This document shows, one piece after another, positions 18,708-27,243 of a stretch of DNA of 52,238 nt. This DNA comes from Thermoplasmata archaeon. GTDB lineage: Archaea; Thermoplasmatota; Thermoplasmata; Thermoplasmatales; Thermoplasmataceae. A program made the translations under genes and the position numbers. Numbering within the stretch: the first letter of the stretch is position 1; every line of letters begins with the position of its first letter. The notes beneath the pieces are model-generated. The model did not search any database. It was not told where the DNA came from and was given only the letters and a program-made list of their open reading frames with translations. The stretch is from assembly GCA_021797735.1 (NCBI GenBank), contig JAJZZE010000004.1, positions 1 to 52,238 of the forward strand, given 5' to 3'.

Positions 18708-19905
18708 ATAGCAATTATTTTATATTTTAATGCAATATAATGTTATGGTGTTCGAAAAAGTAAAACCGCATATTATTTTAAAGCCTGAAGAAAAGGAGGA
18801 ACTGGAGAAGATTGTAAACTCCAGGAAGTCCTCAGTAATGGAGAATGAGAGGGCAAGGATTATGCTAATGGATGCAGATAAAAATGCCATAAATGCCATA
18901 GCAAAGGAATTAAAAACAAACAGGACAAGGGTATACCTTACCATTAACAAGGCACTATCATTTGGAATAGAACACGCATTAAAGGATCTTCCAGGAAGGG
19001 GAAGGCACAGGACAATAGATGATGAGGCAAGGGCATATATAATAAAAACAGCATGCACAAAGCCAAAGGATCTGGGTTACCCATATGAACTATGGACAAA
19101 CAGATCATTAACAGAATACATAAGGAAGAATGCACCCGGGGAATATAAACTCATGAAATTATCAAACGGTACAGTATCAAAGATACTATCATCAGGTGGC
19201 ATACATCCAGACAGGATAAAATACTATATGGAGAAAACAGACCATGAACATGAAAGAAAACAGGCAGAGGTACTGCATGTATATAAGGAGGTAAAAATAC
19301 TGAGGGAAAATAACAGCAGTTTTCTTGCTGCATTTCTTTCATATGATGAGAAACCCAGTATACAGGCAACAGGAAATATATATCCAGACAGGCAGCCAGA
19401 TTCTAACCATGGTGAGGTATACAGAAACCATGATTACATCAGGTATGGCACACTATCACTCCTTGCAGGCATAGACCTGATCAACGGGCATATAATACCA
19501 TATATAGAGGACCGGCACAGGAGTATGGAATTTATAAACTGGTTAAAGCTTGTTGATCAATATTATCCTGATGATTATATAATTAATATAATACTGGACA
19601 ACCATTCCATACATTCCTCAAAGGAAACAATGAGATATGTATCATCAAGGCCATGGAGGTTTCATTTTATATTCACGCCAACACATGCATCATGGCTTAA
19701 TATAATAGAGATGTTCTTCAGCAAGATGGCAAGGTCAATGCTTAGGGGAATAAGGGTAGATTCAAAGGAAGAACTGAAGAAAAGGATGCTTGATTATATA
19801 GAGGGTGTGAACAACGAACCTGTTGTATTCACATGGAAATGGAAGATGGATGAAATGCCAGGGAAAATTGATATATAGTATTGCAAGGTTAATTAGGAAA
19901 CGTTA
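18690..19905. mobile_element. Complete IS630-family insertion sequence
   Basis: A 1,216-base element with matching terminal inverted repeats: TATAACGTTTCCTAATTAAC (18688-18707) and its exact complement (19888-19907), the outermost TA on each side being the probable TA target duplication typical of IS630/Tc1 elements. Between them lies one full-length transposase gene. Identical 20-base ends and an unbroken gene indicate a recent, possibly active copy. It separates the GPH transporter from the nitrilase-like gene. Confidence 0.85.
18730..19878 (+). CDS. IS630-family transposase
   Basis: A 382-residue DDE transposase. The N-terminal 130 residues hold helix-turn-helix segments for end binding (AINAIAKELKTNRTRVYLTI near 53-72). 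The catalytic triad is D206 (SYDEKPS), D290 (IILDNHSIHSSKE) and E327 (ASWLNIIEMFFSKM), with the NxxE arrangement of this family. The gene is uninterrupted and fills the element between its inverted repeats. A related copy, decayed and about 90 percent identical over its best 89 bases, lies near 37.2 kb on the other strand. Confidence 0.9.
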   Translation: MQYNVMVFEKVKPHIILKPEEKEELEKIVNSRKSSVMENERARIMLMDADKNAINAIAKELKTNRTRVYLTINKALSFGIEHALKDLPGRGRHRTIDDEARAYIIKTACTKPKDLGYPYELWTNRSLTEYIRKNAPGEYKLMKLSNGTVSKILSSGGIHPDRIKYYMEKTDHEHERKQAEVLHVYKEVKILRENNSSFLAAFLSYDEKPSIQATGNIYPDRQPDSNHGEVYRNHDYIRYGTLSLLAGIDLINGHIIPYIEDRHRSMEFINWLKLVDQYYPDDYIINIILDNHSIHSSKETMRYVSSRPWRFHFIFTPTHASWLNIIEMFFSKMARSMLRGIRVDSKEELKKRMLDYIEGVNNEPVVFTWKWKMDEMPGKIDI

Positions 19906-19907
19906 TA
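19888..19907 (-). repeat. Right terminal inverted repeat of the IS630 element
   Basis: GTTAATTAGGAAACGTTATA, exact reverse complement of the left end, ending in the TA of the probable target duplication. It starts nine bases beyond the transposase stop codon. Confidence 0.85.
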
Positions 19908-20223
19908 CTATGATAATAATAAATATTTTGCCCGAGACATATTTAAAAGAATTAAAAGATAAATTAATCATTCATATTATAATGGTAAACACTGGCACCG
20001 TTACCGGTTGAAACTTCTGTCTCAAGTTTCTAAAACATGGAATGGAACTTTTACTCTATCAGAATAAAAACAGGGGTACGTGGACAGATGCAATGCGTAT
20101 CATTTTCTGGTAGGCAGGGATAGAATAGCCATGTTATAAACGGTATAATGGTAAAATGAAAAATTCATTTTTTGAAAACCGATTAGGAAACACTTATATT
20201 GATATATCCATTCTAAATATATT
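19908..20223. other. Intergenic flank of the IS with a small hairpin and an IS-end-like site
   Basis: No convincing gene. GAAACTT (20010-20016) and AAGTTTC (20024-20030) form a seven-base stem. At about 20183-20194 the sequence GATTAGGAAACA resembles the inner part of the IS630 inverted repeat (ATTAGGAAACG) and lies 30-40 bases before the nitrilase-like gene, beside a TATA-like CTTATATTGATATA. It may be a solitary IS end used as promoter DNA, or chance. Confidence 0.35.
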
Positions 20224-21210
20224 ATGAATATCCATGCTGTTCAGTTTGTGCTGCAATCACGGGATGCAATAGGGTATGGCTTTTCAAGGCATGTGGAGGA
20301 ATTTTACAAAAAAACATTGCCCGGTGATGTCATTATATTTCCAGAAGAGATTGGCCTTATGAGTCTTGTCCAGAGGTTTAGTTCAACAAATTTAGAAGAC
20401 ATTCTGGAAAAGGTTGTACAGATGCCCCAGTCAAATTATGGGGATAGTGGGGGAAAAACAGTATATGATAGATCAGTGGTTTCATATTTTGCTGAATATA
20501 CTTTCTCACATTTCCATGAACTGTTCTCACATCTCTCGAATAAGTATAGTGTATATACAGTTTCCTGCAATAACGACAGTAATTTGCCTTTCAGCAAATC
20601 CATATTGCCTTCTGGCCAGGATAAAGTCTATAACGTAGCCTATGTATTTAGCCCAGAGGGTGCCCGGATATTTAAACAGACAAAAGTAAATCTAACAGGT
20701 ACGGAAAAAACAATTGGACTGGCGGCAGGGAGTTATAACGATATAAAGCTGCTGAAAATAAACAATATAAAACTTGGGATAGCTATAAGTCTGGATGCCT
20801 TTGTTCCCCAGTACATTTCAAGGCTTGAAGGTGCTGATATCATAATTCAGCCAGATGCCAATAACGAAAACTGGCTCTCCTATCTTGGAAATGGCAGGTG
20901 GCAGCCAGATGAATGGATGGATTCTGCCTACTATATTGCCCAGAGGCTCTCAGGTGTTAAGTATGTTTTTAACCCAATGCTGAATGCAGATCTGGGAACC
21001 CTGAGATTTGAGGGACAGTCTGCAATCACAAAAAAAGGTGGTTCCGATGATGAGAAGAAATCATACCTGGGCAATTTGCCGGTTGTGGGATTTGCAGAAC
21101 TTTCAGAAGCTTTCTCATATGACCCGCAAAACCTGGTAAGTAGGGACGAACTCGCTGGAAAAAAGCTGGAGATTAAAGAGAAACTTTTATCTCTGGAAAT
21201 CAAAGATTAA
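20224..21210 (+). CDS. Nitrilase-superfamily protein with Ser in place of the catalytic Cys
   Basis: A 328-residue protein of the carbon-nitrogen hydrolase fold. The expected Glu is in DVIIFPEEIG (E41/E42), and the Lys in FKQTKVNLTGTE (K154). The nucleophile motif, normally G-x-x-I-C-x-D, reads LGIAISLDAFVPQY, so S189 replaces the cysteine. GADIIIQPDANNENW afterwards fits the fold. It may be a non-catalytic or altered-specificity member. The gene converges on and overlaps by 11 bases the PIG-L deacetylase gene, inside an amino-sugar block, so an amide-related role there is possible. Its reaction, if any, is unknown. Confidence 0.7.
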   Translation: MNIHAVQFVLQSRDAIGYGFSRHVEEFYKKTLPGDVIIFPEEIGLMSLVQRFSSTNLEDILEKVVQMPQSNYGDSGGKTVYDRSVVSYFAEYTFSHFHELFSHLSNKYSVYTVSCNNDSNLPFSKSILPSGQDKVYNVAYVFSPEGARIFKQTKVNLTGTEKTIGLAAGSYNDIKLLKINNIKLGIAISLDAFVPQYISRLEGADIIIQPDANNENWLSYLGNGRWQPDEWMDSAYYIAQRLSGVKYVFNPMLNADLGTLRFEGQSAITKKGGSDDEKKSYLGNLPVVGFAELSEAFSYDPQNLVSRDELAGKKLEIKEKLLSLEIKD

Positions 21211-21976
21211 TTACTGTATTTAGATGCAGCTCATTGGAATATAATAGCCGGAAAGGCTCCCCATGATCACTCCCTATCAGTTTTCCATATGCATTCTCCA
21301 GTGTGTTGATGGCTTTAAAAATATAATCTGTAGATTCAAACTGTGAAATATGGCATTTGATGGCAGCCTCCTTATCACCGAAATATTTCTCTATATCCAC
21401 AATTATGTTGGGATATGCAGTACCGGCCAGAAGCAAATCAGGGCGTTTTCCACCGGCATACCCCTTCTCTATGCCCCCATGTTCAAAAAAGAGGACACTT
21501 TCCATTACAGCCTTTCCTGTGTTTACGTGATCCAGATGTGACTCATAGGGTAGAAAAGGATCTACCGTAATTACCAGGTCTGGAGCTAATTCTCTTATGA
21601 GAGGAAGAATCTTTTTCCTCAGTATGCGTGGGCATGGAACTTCACTATCCACATATTCCAGAAAATGAACCTTTTTTAATCCCAGTACCTTTGCCGCCTG
21701 AAGCTGTTCATCCCTCCGTATATCAATAAGCGTTTCCTCATCCATATATCCCAGTGACCCCTTTCTGCCATCACTTACAACAATTAAATCAACATCCCTG
21801 CTGTTGGATGTGTAAAGTTTCATTAGTCCACCGGCAAGGAGTTCCATATCATCTGGGTGTGGGGATACTGCCACTATTTTCTTATAATGATACACTCTAT
21901 CCTGTTTTTCACCGTCCATGTTTACATTGGAAATAAATTTATTAAGCTGTTCCCGGGAAATCATCAGCATCTCCAT
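21200..21976 (-). CDS. PIG-L/LmbE family deacetylase (probable N-acetylglucosamine-type)
   Basis: A 258-residue zinc-dependent deacetylase. The metal motif SPHPDDMELLAGG spans 38-50 (H40, D43), and the later SHLDHVNTGKAV gives the second histidine pair. In Thermococcus the related enzyme Dac removes acetyl groups from diacetylchitobiose during chitin use. Next to a BadF-type kinase and a GlmD-like SIS protein, the same role on N-acetylglucosamine compounds is likely here. Three in-frame ATGs sit within five codons. The GGAG just before the last (M5) could make that the real start. Confidence 0.8.
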   Translation of the reverse strand: MEMLMISREQLNKFISNVNMDGEKQDRVYHYKKIVAVSPHPDDMELLAGGLMKLYTSNSRDVDLIVVSDGRKGSLGYMDEETLIDIRRDEQLQAAKVLGLKKVHFLEYVDSEVPCPRILRKKILPLIRELAPDLVITVDPFLPYESHLDHVNTGKAVMESVLFFEHGGIEKGYAGGKRPDLLLAGTAYPNIIVDIEKYFGDKEAAIKCHISQFESTDYIFKAINTLENAYGKLIGSDHGEPFRLLYSNELHLNTVINL

Positions 21977-22120
21977 CCTATCAACAGATAAAATATTATC
22001 GGCTCCATATATATATATATATTGGTTAATTTTTATTCTATATAACTCAGGTTTACAAACGTATGTACTGTTAAAAATGTAAAGAAATGAAATGTTATCA
22101 GAACAAAAAGCAAATCCTAC

Positions 22121-23107
22121 TTATTTATAAATGCCCAGATAGTTTTTTAACGTTTCCGGATCCTGGTCTTCAAGCATCCCGTCTATATCTTTTATCATGC
22201 TGTCACGTAATTTTTCTGTGAAGTTATATCCAAGTTCCTTATAGAGAATAGCTATACCGCCTATGCAAACATCATATCCATAATATGAACTGACCCTCTG
22301 CCCTACATTCTTCCTTACCACATCCAGCAAGATATTTCCAGCCCTTACAGTTCCACCCACAATAGAGGCCTTTACGGGATTTTTAAACCTGTTGAGCATT
22401 GAATTCAATGCAGCTGCATCATAGGTTCCCGCCTCCATTAAAATTGACATGGCAGAACCATCTCCCTGCCTGGCAAGTTCTGATACCAGTGGTGCCATCA
22501 TGGCAACCTCCCTCTTTGGATGGTTACTTTCTAACTGGTTTATTGCCTCCTTAAATGTGTTTCTGTAATATTCCTCAACTAATTTTATTAAAGAACTGCC
22601 ATCTGCTATGCCGTCATATTGATTTTCAGCCAGCGTGATAGCACGTTTCGCAATCCACGATGCAGATCCATCATCACCTGCAAACCATCCCCACCCGCCT
22701 ATTCTTTTAAGTATGCCATTTTCCTGGTATATGCCTATACTGCCCGTTCCCGGGGCAAAAATAGCACCATCTGAAAAAAGGTTAGCCATTCTGTATGCAA
22801 ACGTACCATCATTTTCAAGCCTGAAGTCTTTGCCCTTCATAATTCCATTTACCATTTCTGTGCCGATGCTATCCGCAGTTTGTGAGTCACCGTAACCCGC
22901 TATGCCAAAAATTACATCCAGGTTCTCGATTTTACCTGATCCCAGTGCCTTCTTTATTGCATCATTAATATTATTGCTGGCAACCGGGACAGGCACAGAG
23001 AAATAATTTGATGGTCCGGATATCCCAATGCCCCCTATTTCCCCTGTCCTATCATTAAACAGCGTTGCAAAAGTTTTTGTTGCACCCCCATCTACAGATA
23101 GTATCAT
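22121..23107 (-). CDS. BadF/BcrA-type sugar kinase, probable (N-acetyl)glucosamine kinase
   Basis: A 328-residue protein of the ASKHA ATPase fold. Phosphate 1 motif SVDGGATKTFA lies at 4-14, the adenosine-side motifs include FAPGTGSIG and GGWGWFAGDDGSASWIAKRA (the N-acetylglucosamine kinase signature region), and SIVGGTVRAGN appears later. It would phosphorylate glucosamine or N-acetylglucosamine at C6. Its start overlaps the stop of the SIS gene as ATGA (23104-23107), so they are translationally coupled: phosphorylation and deamination or isomerisation of the same sugar. Confidence 0.8.
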   Translation of the reverse strand: MILSVDGGATKTFATLFNDRTGEIGGIGISGPSNYFSVPVPVASNNINDAIKKALGSGKIENLDVIFGIAGYGDSQTADSIGTEMVNGIMKGKDFRLENDGTFAYRMANLFSDGAIFAPGTGSIGIYQENGILKRIGGWGWFAGDDGSASWIAKRAITLAENQYDGIADGSSLIKLVEEYYRNTFKEAINQLESNHPKREVAMMAPLVSELARQGDGSAMSILMEAGTYDAAALNSMLNRFKNPVKASIVGGTVRAGNILLDVVRKNVGQRVSSYYGYDVCIGGIAILYKELGYNFTEKLRDSMIKDIDGMLEDQDPETLKNYLGIYK

Positions 23108-24054
23108 TGCTTAACCACCTTATGCAGTTTTTCTGGCTTATCTGGATCCAATCCGTGGGATCCAGCATAATAAAGTGATATTAACTGCAATGGAACAATA
23201 TGGAGAACTGGATCCAGTATGCCTGAAACACTTTTAACATTCATTACATCATTTCTTATTTTTATTATATTGCCTGTATATTTTTTAATTTCACCGGGAG
23301 GTTCATCATTTATACAGATCACGGAGGTTTCGTTATCCAGTGTCTGAATATATCCGTGCAGGTATTCCCTGAATGGGAAGCCCTCAGCATACAAGCTATC
23401 AGTTTCCCTTAGCTTCAGGGCACCTTCAAGGGCTATGGGGTACATACCATCACTGCCAAGCACTATAGTTTTTCTGTTAATGCGTGCTGCAATGTCTATT
23501 ATTTCTTTATTCTTAAGTATGCTATATATGCCCTCACTTAATATTCCGGTGTTAGTTTTATTTCCCGTTACTGCATCATATATTGCAACAGATGCCATCA
23601 TGGCAGCTGTAAATGATTTTGTGGCCGTTACTGCCATCTCTTTGCCAGCACCAGTAACAATAGATATATCCGCTTCTCTGCTAAGTTTTGAATTGCCAGA
23701 ATTTGTTATTCCAATTACCTTAAAGTTGTTTTCAGAGGCAATTTTAATGGCGTTTAATGCATCAATACTTTCACCGGACTGGCTGAATGCTACCAGCACT
23801 CCCCCCTGTTTTTCATAATTTTTAAGTATTCCCGAAATCTGTGATGACTGGACACTTCTGGCATTTATGCCCAGCAGGTCTAGGATATAATTAAGATACA
23901 TGGCAGAATGGTAACTTGTTCCGCTGCCTGTGATAAAAATATTTCTCCCATTACTTATGATGTCCTTTGCGGTATTTGCCATTTCAACTGAGTTTTCATA
24001 TGCAACCTTTACAGACTCCGGCTGTTCCATTATCTCATTTTCCATATTTGACAT
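23104..24054 (-). CDS. SIS-domain protein, GlmD-like glucosamine-6-phosphate deaminase
   Basis: A 316-residue protein made of two SIS domains, as in the isomerase half of GlmS but without the glutaminase half. Sugar-phosphate binding motifs are ITGSGTSYHSAMY (41-53) and FSQSGESIDAL (90-100). LEGALKLRET (209-218) and YAEGFPFREYLHG (222-234) contain the catalytic-side glutamates and the histidine region. The archaeal enzyme GlmD of Thermococcus has this architecture and converts glucosamine-6-phosphate to fructose-6-phosphate and ammonia. With a kinase and a deacetylase downstream, that is the best call. It is first of a three-gene leftward group. Confidence 0.75.
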   Translation of the reverse strand: MSNMENEIMEQPESVKVAYENSVEMANTAKDIISNGRNIFITGSGTSYHSAMYLNYILDLLGINARSVQSSQISGILKNYEKQGGVLVAFSQSGESIDALNAIKIASENNFKVIGITNSGNSKLSREADISIVTGAGKEMAVTATKSFTAAMMASVAIYDAVTGNKTNTGILSEGIYSILKNKEIIDIAARINRKTIVLGSDGMYPIALEGALKLRETDSLYAEGFPFREYLHGYIQTLDNETSVICINDEPPGEIKKYTGNIIKIRNDVMNVKSVSGILDPVLHIVPLQLISLYYAGSHGLDPDKPEKLHKVVKQ

Positions 24055-24352
24055 TATATGTCATTAATATGTTATTATTTAATTATTTTTTGAATTGGTC
24101 AATTTTTAACCATCACAAATATTACTGTAAATTATTGTACATGGCACTAAATTAGCCTCTCCGGAATTAAGGCAGGGTGTTATGCAATGCCTGTAATACA
24201 GTTTCTGCCCACAGCAGTTTCATATGCGACATGGCAGTATAATGCATTGCAGGAAAAATATGTATAATTTTTATCATTAGTAGGTGGTGGGGGATTTTTC
24301 GTTCACGCTGTTAAAATAATAAAATTATTATAAATTAAGTTTATTGACATAT

Positions 24353-25774
24353 ATGGCAATTCTAAAATTTCCTGAAAATTTTGCATGGGGGACTGCTATT
24401 TCTGCATTCCAGACAGAAATGGGAAATTCCAAAGATAGAAATCCAAAAACAGATTGGGATGTGTGGGCTAATTCTGGAGATATAATCTCTAAAAAACTCG
24501 TGAGTGGTGATAATCCCGAGGATGGAGATGGCTTCTGGGATATGTATAAAACTGATCTGGACAACGCAAAAAAAATTGGATTGAACTCCTTTAGAATGAG
24601 TATAGAGTGGGCACGCATTTTTCCCGATGCAACGTTTGACATTCCTGCAAACATTAAAAAAAATGAGAATAATACCATAACTGCCATAGACCTAAATGAT
24701 AAGAGCCTTTTGCAGATGGGTAAAATTGCAGATAAGGATTCCGTGAATCATTATATTGATATATTTAACTATGCAAGATCCCTCGGCATGAATGTATTAT
24801 TAACTTTATACCACTGGCCTTTGCCATTATGGCTGCATGATCCTGTAAATTGTCATCTTAATATTCAGAATACGGATAAAAATGGTTGGCTAAATGACCA
24901 GACATTAATTGAATTTGGCAAATATACTTTATACGCTTCAAAGGTATTCTCAAAATATGTAGATATATGGGAAACCATAAATGAGCCCGAAGTTATTTCA
25001 TTTAATGGTTATTTCTACGGAGATGAATCGGGGTTTTTACCCGGTCTGAATAATCTGGAACTTGCCGTTCAGGTTCTTCATAATCTTGCCCTTGCACACA
25101 ACATTGCCTATAAAAATATTAAAAAATTTACCAGTGTCCCGGTCGGATTCGGAATTGCCCCCCAGTACCGTGAGGCAGGCAATAGCAAACCTGAGACAAT
25201 TGAATACGTGAAATTTATGAATTATATGGGCAGTGACTGGTTTATCAATGCAGCTGTGAATGGATATTTTGATAATGACATTGATATGGTAATTGATAAA
25301 AAGGAAAACGATATTGGCAATACAGATTATATAGGCATTGATTACTATTCCAGGGAAACCTATGTTTATGATGATAATTCAGCAAACAATATAGTAAAGC
25401 TTCCCTGCAAAAACTGCACAGATTTTGACTGGGACATATATCCACCGGGAATAAGATCCGTTTTAAACTGGATTTATGAAAAATACAGGTTTCCCTTGTA
25501 CATACTTGAAAATGGCATAGCCGATTCTTCAGATTCAAAAAGGAAAGAATACATTAAGGAACACATAAAAGAACTATGGAATGCAATTAATATAGATAAA
25601 ATACCTGTTAAAGGTTATTATCACTGGTCATTAATTGATAATTTTGAGTGGGCAAAAGGATACGGTATGCGCTTTGGGCTTTTCGAGGTTGATTACCAGA
25701 ATAAAAAAAGAAAAATTAGGCCATCAGCCTATGTATATAAGGAAATATGTGAAAGCAATGGGTTAAAATTATAA
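24353..25774 (+). CDS. GH1 beta-glycosidase
   Basis: A 473-residue retaining beta-glycosidase of family GH1, similar in size to Sulfolobus LacS. FPENFAWGTAISAFQTEMG opens the barrel, the acid/base is E211 in ETINEPEV, and the nucleophile is E386 in YILENGIAD. It lacks a signal peptide, so it acts in the cytoplasm on imported disaccharides or glycosides (beta-glucosides, beta-galactosides). A TTG nine bases upstream is in frame, but the ATG at 24353 lies about 24 bases from a TATA-like box (AAATTATTATAAATTAA near 24321-24337), which fits a leaderless mRNA. A T-run follows the gene. Confidence 0.9.
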   Translation: MAILKFPENFAWGTAISAFQTEMGNSKDRNPKTDWDVWANSGDIISKKLVSGDNPEDGDGFWDMYKTDLDNAKKIGLNSFRMSIEWARIFPDATFDIPANIKKNENNTITAIDLNDKSLLQMGKIADKDSVNHYIDIFNYARSLGMNVLLTLYHWPLPLWLHDPVNCHLNIQNTDKNGWLNDQTLIEFGKYTLYASKVFSKYVDIWETINEPEVISFNGYFYGDESGFLPGLNNLELAVQVLHNLALAHNIAYKNIKKFTSVPVGFGIAPQYREAGNSKPETIEYVKFMNYMGSDWFINAAVNGYFDNDIDMVIDKKENDIGNTDYIGIDYYSRETYVYDDNSANNIVKLPCKNCTDFDWDIYPPGIRSVLNWIYEKYRFPLYILENGIADSSDSKRKEYIKEHIKELWNAINIDKIPVKGYYHWSLIDNFEWAKGYGMRFGLFEVDYQNKKRKIRPSAYVYKEICESNGLKL

Positions 25775-25785
25775 ATTATATTACC

Positions 25786-25792
25786 TTTTTTT
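25786..25792 (+). terminator. T-tract terminator after the GH1 gene
   Basis: Seven T in a row, about 12 bases beyond the stop codon of the GH1 gene and before the convergent GH4 gene end at 25822. Confidence 0.5.
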
Positions 25793-25821
25793 ATAGTAAG
25801 GCTTAGAAACGGAATAATAAA

Positions 25822-27243
25822 TTATCTGTAAAGATTTCTTGATGTAACGTTCTCTGGTATGGATAGGACCTTTTCAAGTGTTGATTCTGCCTGCTCATTT
25901 GACCTTGTCCTTGGGTCTCTATACAGAGCATCCAGAAGTACTGACTTATCTCCTGTTTCATAGGCGGAAATTGCCATTTCCAGATTTACCCATCTTGGAA
26001 CCAGGACATCCTTGTTTACCCTATCGTTTAATCCCAAGACCTTTTCAGGATGAATGCCATTTTTATCAACGTTAACCGGAATTTCAACTGCTGCATATTC
26101 TGGTAAATACTTTACATTAGTATCTCCATGAAATATATTTTTAACATCAAAAAACGCTTTGATTTTACGGTCCAGCAGTATGCCCTCAATAAACGGTATT
26201 ACCGGGTCATCTCCAGGCTCTGGTGGAATAATTGAAAGCAACGTACCCTTATCAACATTATATAAATTACTCATATACTGACTGATCATATCTAAGGCTG
26301 CCAGATATCTACCCCAACCGATTTCCGAGTCAAAACCACCATATGGGCCATACCATTTTTTCTTGGTTTGTAAATTATAGTGGTATTTCCATGTTCCGCT
26401 CCTGACTGTATCACCAACGGGAAAAAGTCCATAGCTTTTATACATATCTATTGCAGCTCTACTAAACTGCACATTTTCTGATATAATACGAATGTCAATT
26501 TCATTATCGAATGTATTATAAAAAGAATTGTTTTTCCAGTGTTTTTCCGAGTCTTTATCTATCCAGTTATTTAGTTTTTCATAAAATTCCAGTTCATTTT
26601 GATTTGATCTGGTAATCCATATATTATGATTTATACCTGCGACATTGATATTGTGGCCGTCAAGATTAAAGTTTTTTATTATCTGGTTTAAATGTAGTGT
26701 ACCATCACAGTAGCTTACGGATTTGATCTTATTTTCCTTATCTCTGTTAATTAATGTTTGGAGCTCAAACATTGGATTTGATACGCTTAATAACCACGCA
26801 TCTGGAGAAATATCATGGATGTTAATTGTGAGATTTTTAATATAATTATACTGATCTACTGCAGAATACATTGTTGCGTAATCTGAAATCATGTTAAATT
26901 CCCTGCTTTCTATACCCCTGTAATATCCCATTTCTTCTGTTACTTTTCTTACTTTTTCCTGCAAAATGTGTCCGGCCCCGGCAAGAACGCTATTTATTAT
27001 AAAATCAGCGTCTTTCAGGGCATCTTTCATTGATGCTGTTCCTGTTATCTTCAGTTTTCCCCCAATTACTTCATTGTATCTTTTTGCCAGTCTCATAATC
27101 TCTGTAAGCTTTTCCTCATTAATATCCACAAATACAATTTCTGAACTTTTTAGCTCATCGGTTACACACAAATCTCTTACAATTTTTAAAGCCCAGGCTG
27201 CACTTCCTGCACCTATATAAACTATTTTTATTTTTTCGTTCAT
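25822..27243 (-). CDS. GH4 family NAD-dependent glycosidase
   Basis: A 473-residue glycosidase of family GH4, which uses NAD and a divalent metal to cleave glycosides by an oxidation-elimination mechanism. The Rossmann start is IKIVYIGAGSAAWALKIVRD (5-24), then FVDINEEKL. Metal ligands by family comparison are C179 (SVSYCDGT) and H206 (GINHNIW). SNPMFE (155-160) is the TNP-like loop. Members hydrolyse alpha-glucosides, alpha-galactosides, glucuronides or phosphorylated sugars, and this one cannot be placed further. It overlaps the upstream APC permease gene by ATGA, so its substrate probably enters through that permease, which is unusual for a sugar enzyme. Confidence 0.85.
   Translation of the reverse strand: MNEKIKIVYIGAGSAAWALKIVRDLCVTDELKSSEIVFVDINEEKLTEIMRLAKRYNEVIGGKLKITGTASMKDALKDADFIINSVLAGAGHILQEKVRKVTEEMGYYRGIESREFNMISDYATMYSAVDQYNYIKNLTINIHDISPDAWLLSVSNPMFELQTLINRDKENKIKSVSYCDGTLHLNQIIKNFNLDGHNINVAGINHNIWITRSNQNELEFYEKLNNWIDKDSEKHWKNNSFYNTFDNEIDIRIISENVQFSRAAIDMYKSYGLFPVGDTVRSGTWKYHYNLQTKKKWYGPYGGFDSEIGWGRYLAALDMISQYMSNLYNVDKGTLLSIIPPEPGDDPVIPFIEGILLDRKIKAFFDVKNIFHGDTNVKYLPEYAAVEIPVNVDKNGIHPEKVLGLNDRVNKDVLVPRWVNLEMAISAYETGDKSVLLDALYRDPRTRSNEQAESTLEKVLSIPENVTSRNLYR

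Noticed and set aside
19823-20011. A 62-codon frame reading through the right IS630 end, containing ILPETYLKELKDKL
   Set aside because: It begins inside the transposase gene out of frame; the CopG-like look of the middle is too weak to call.
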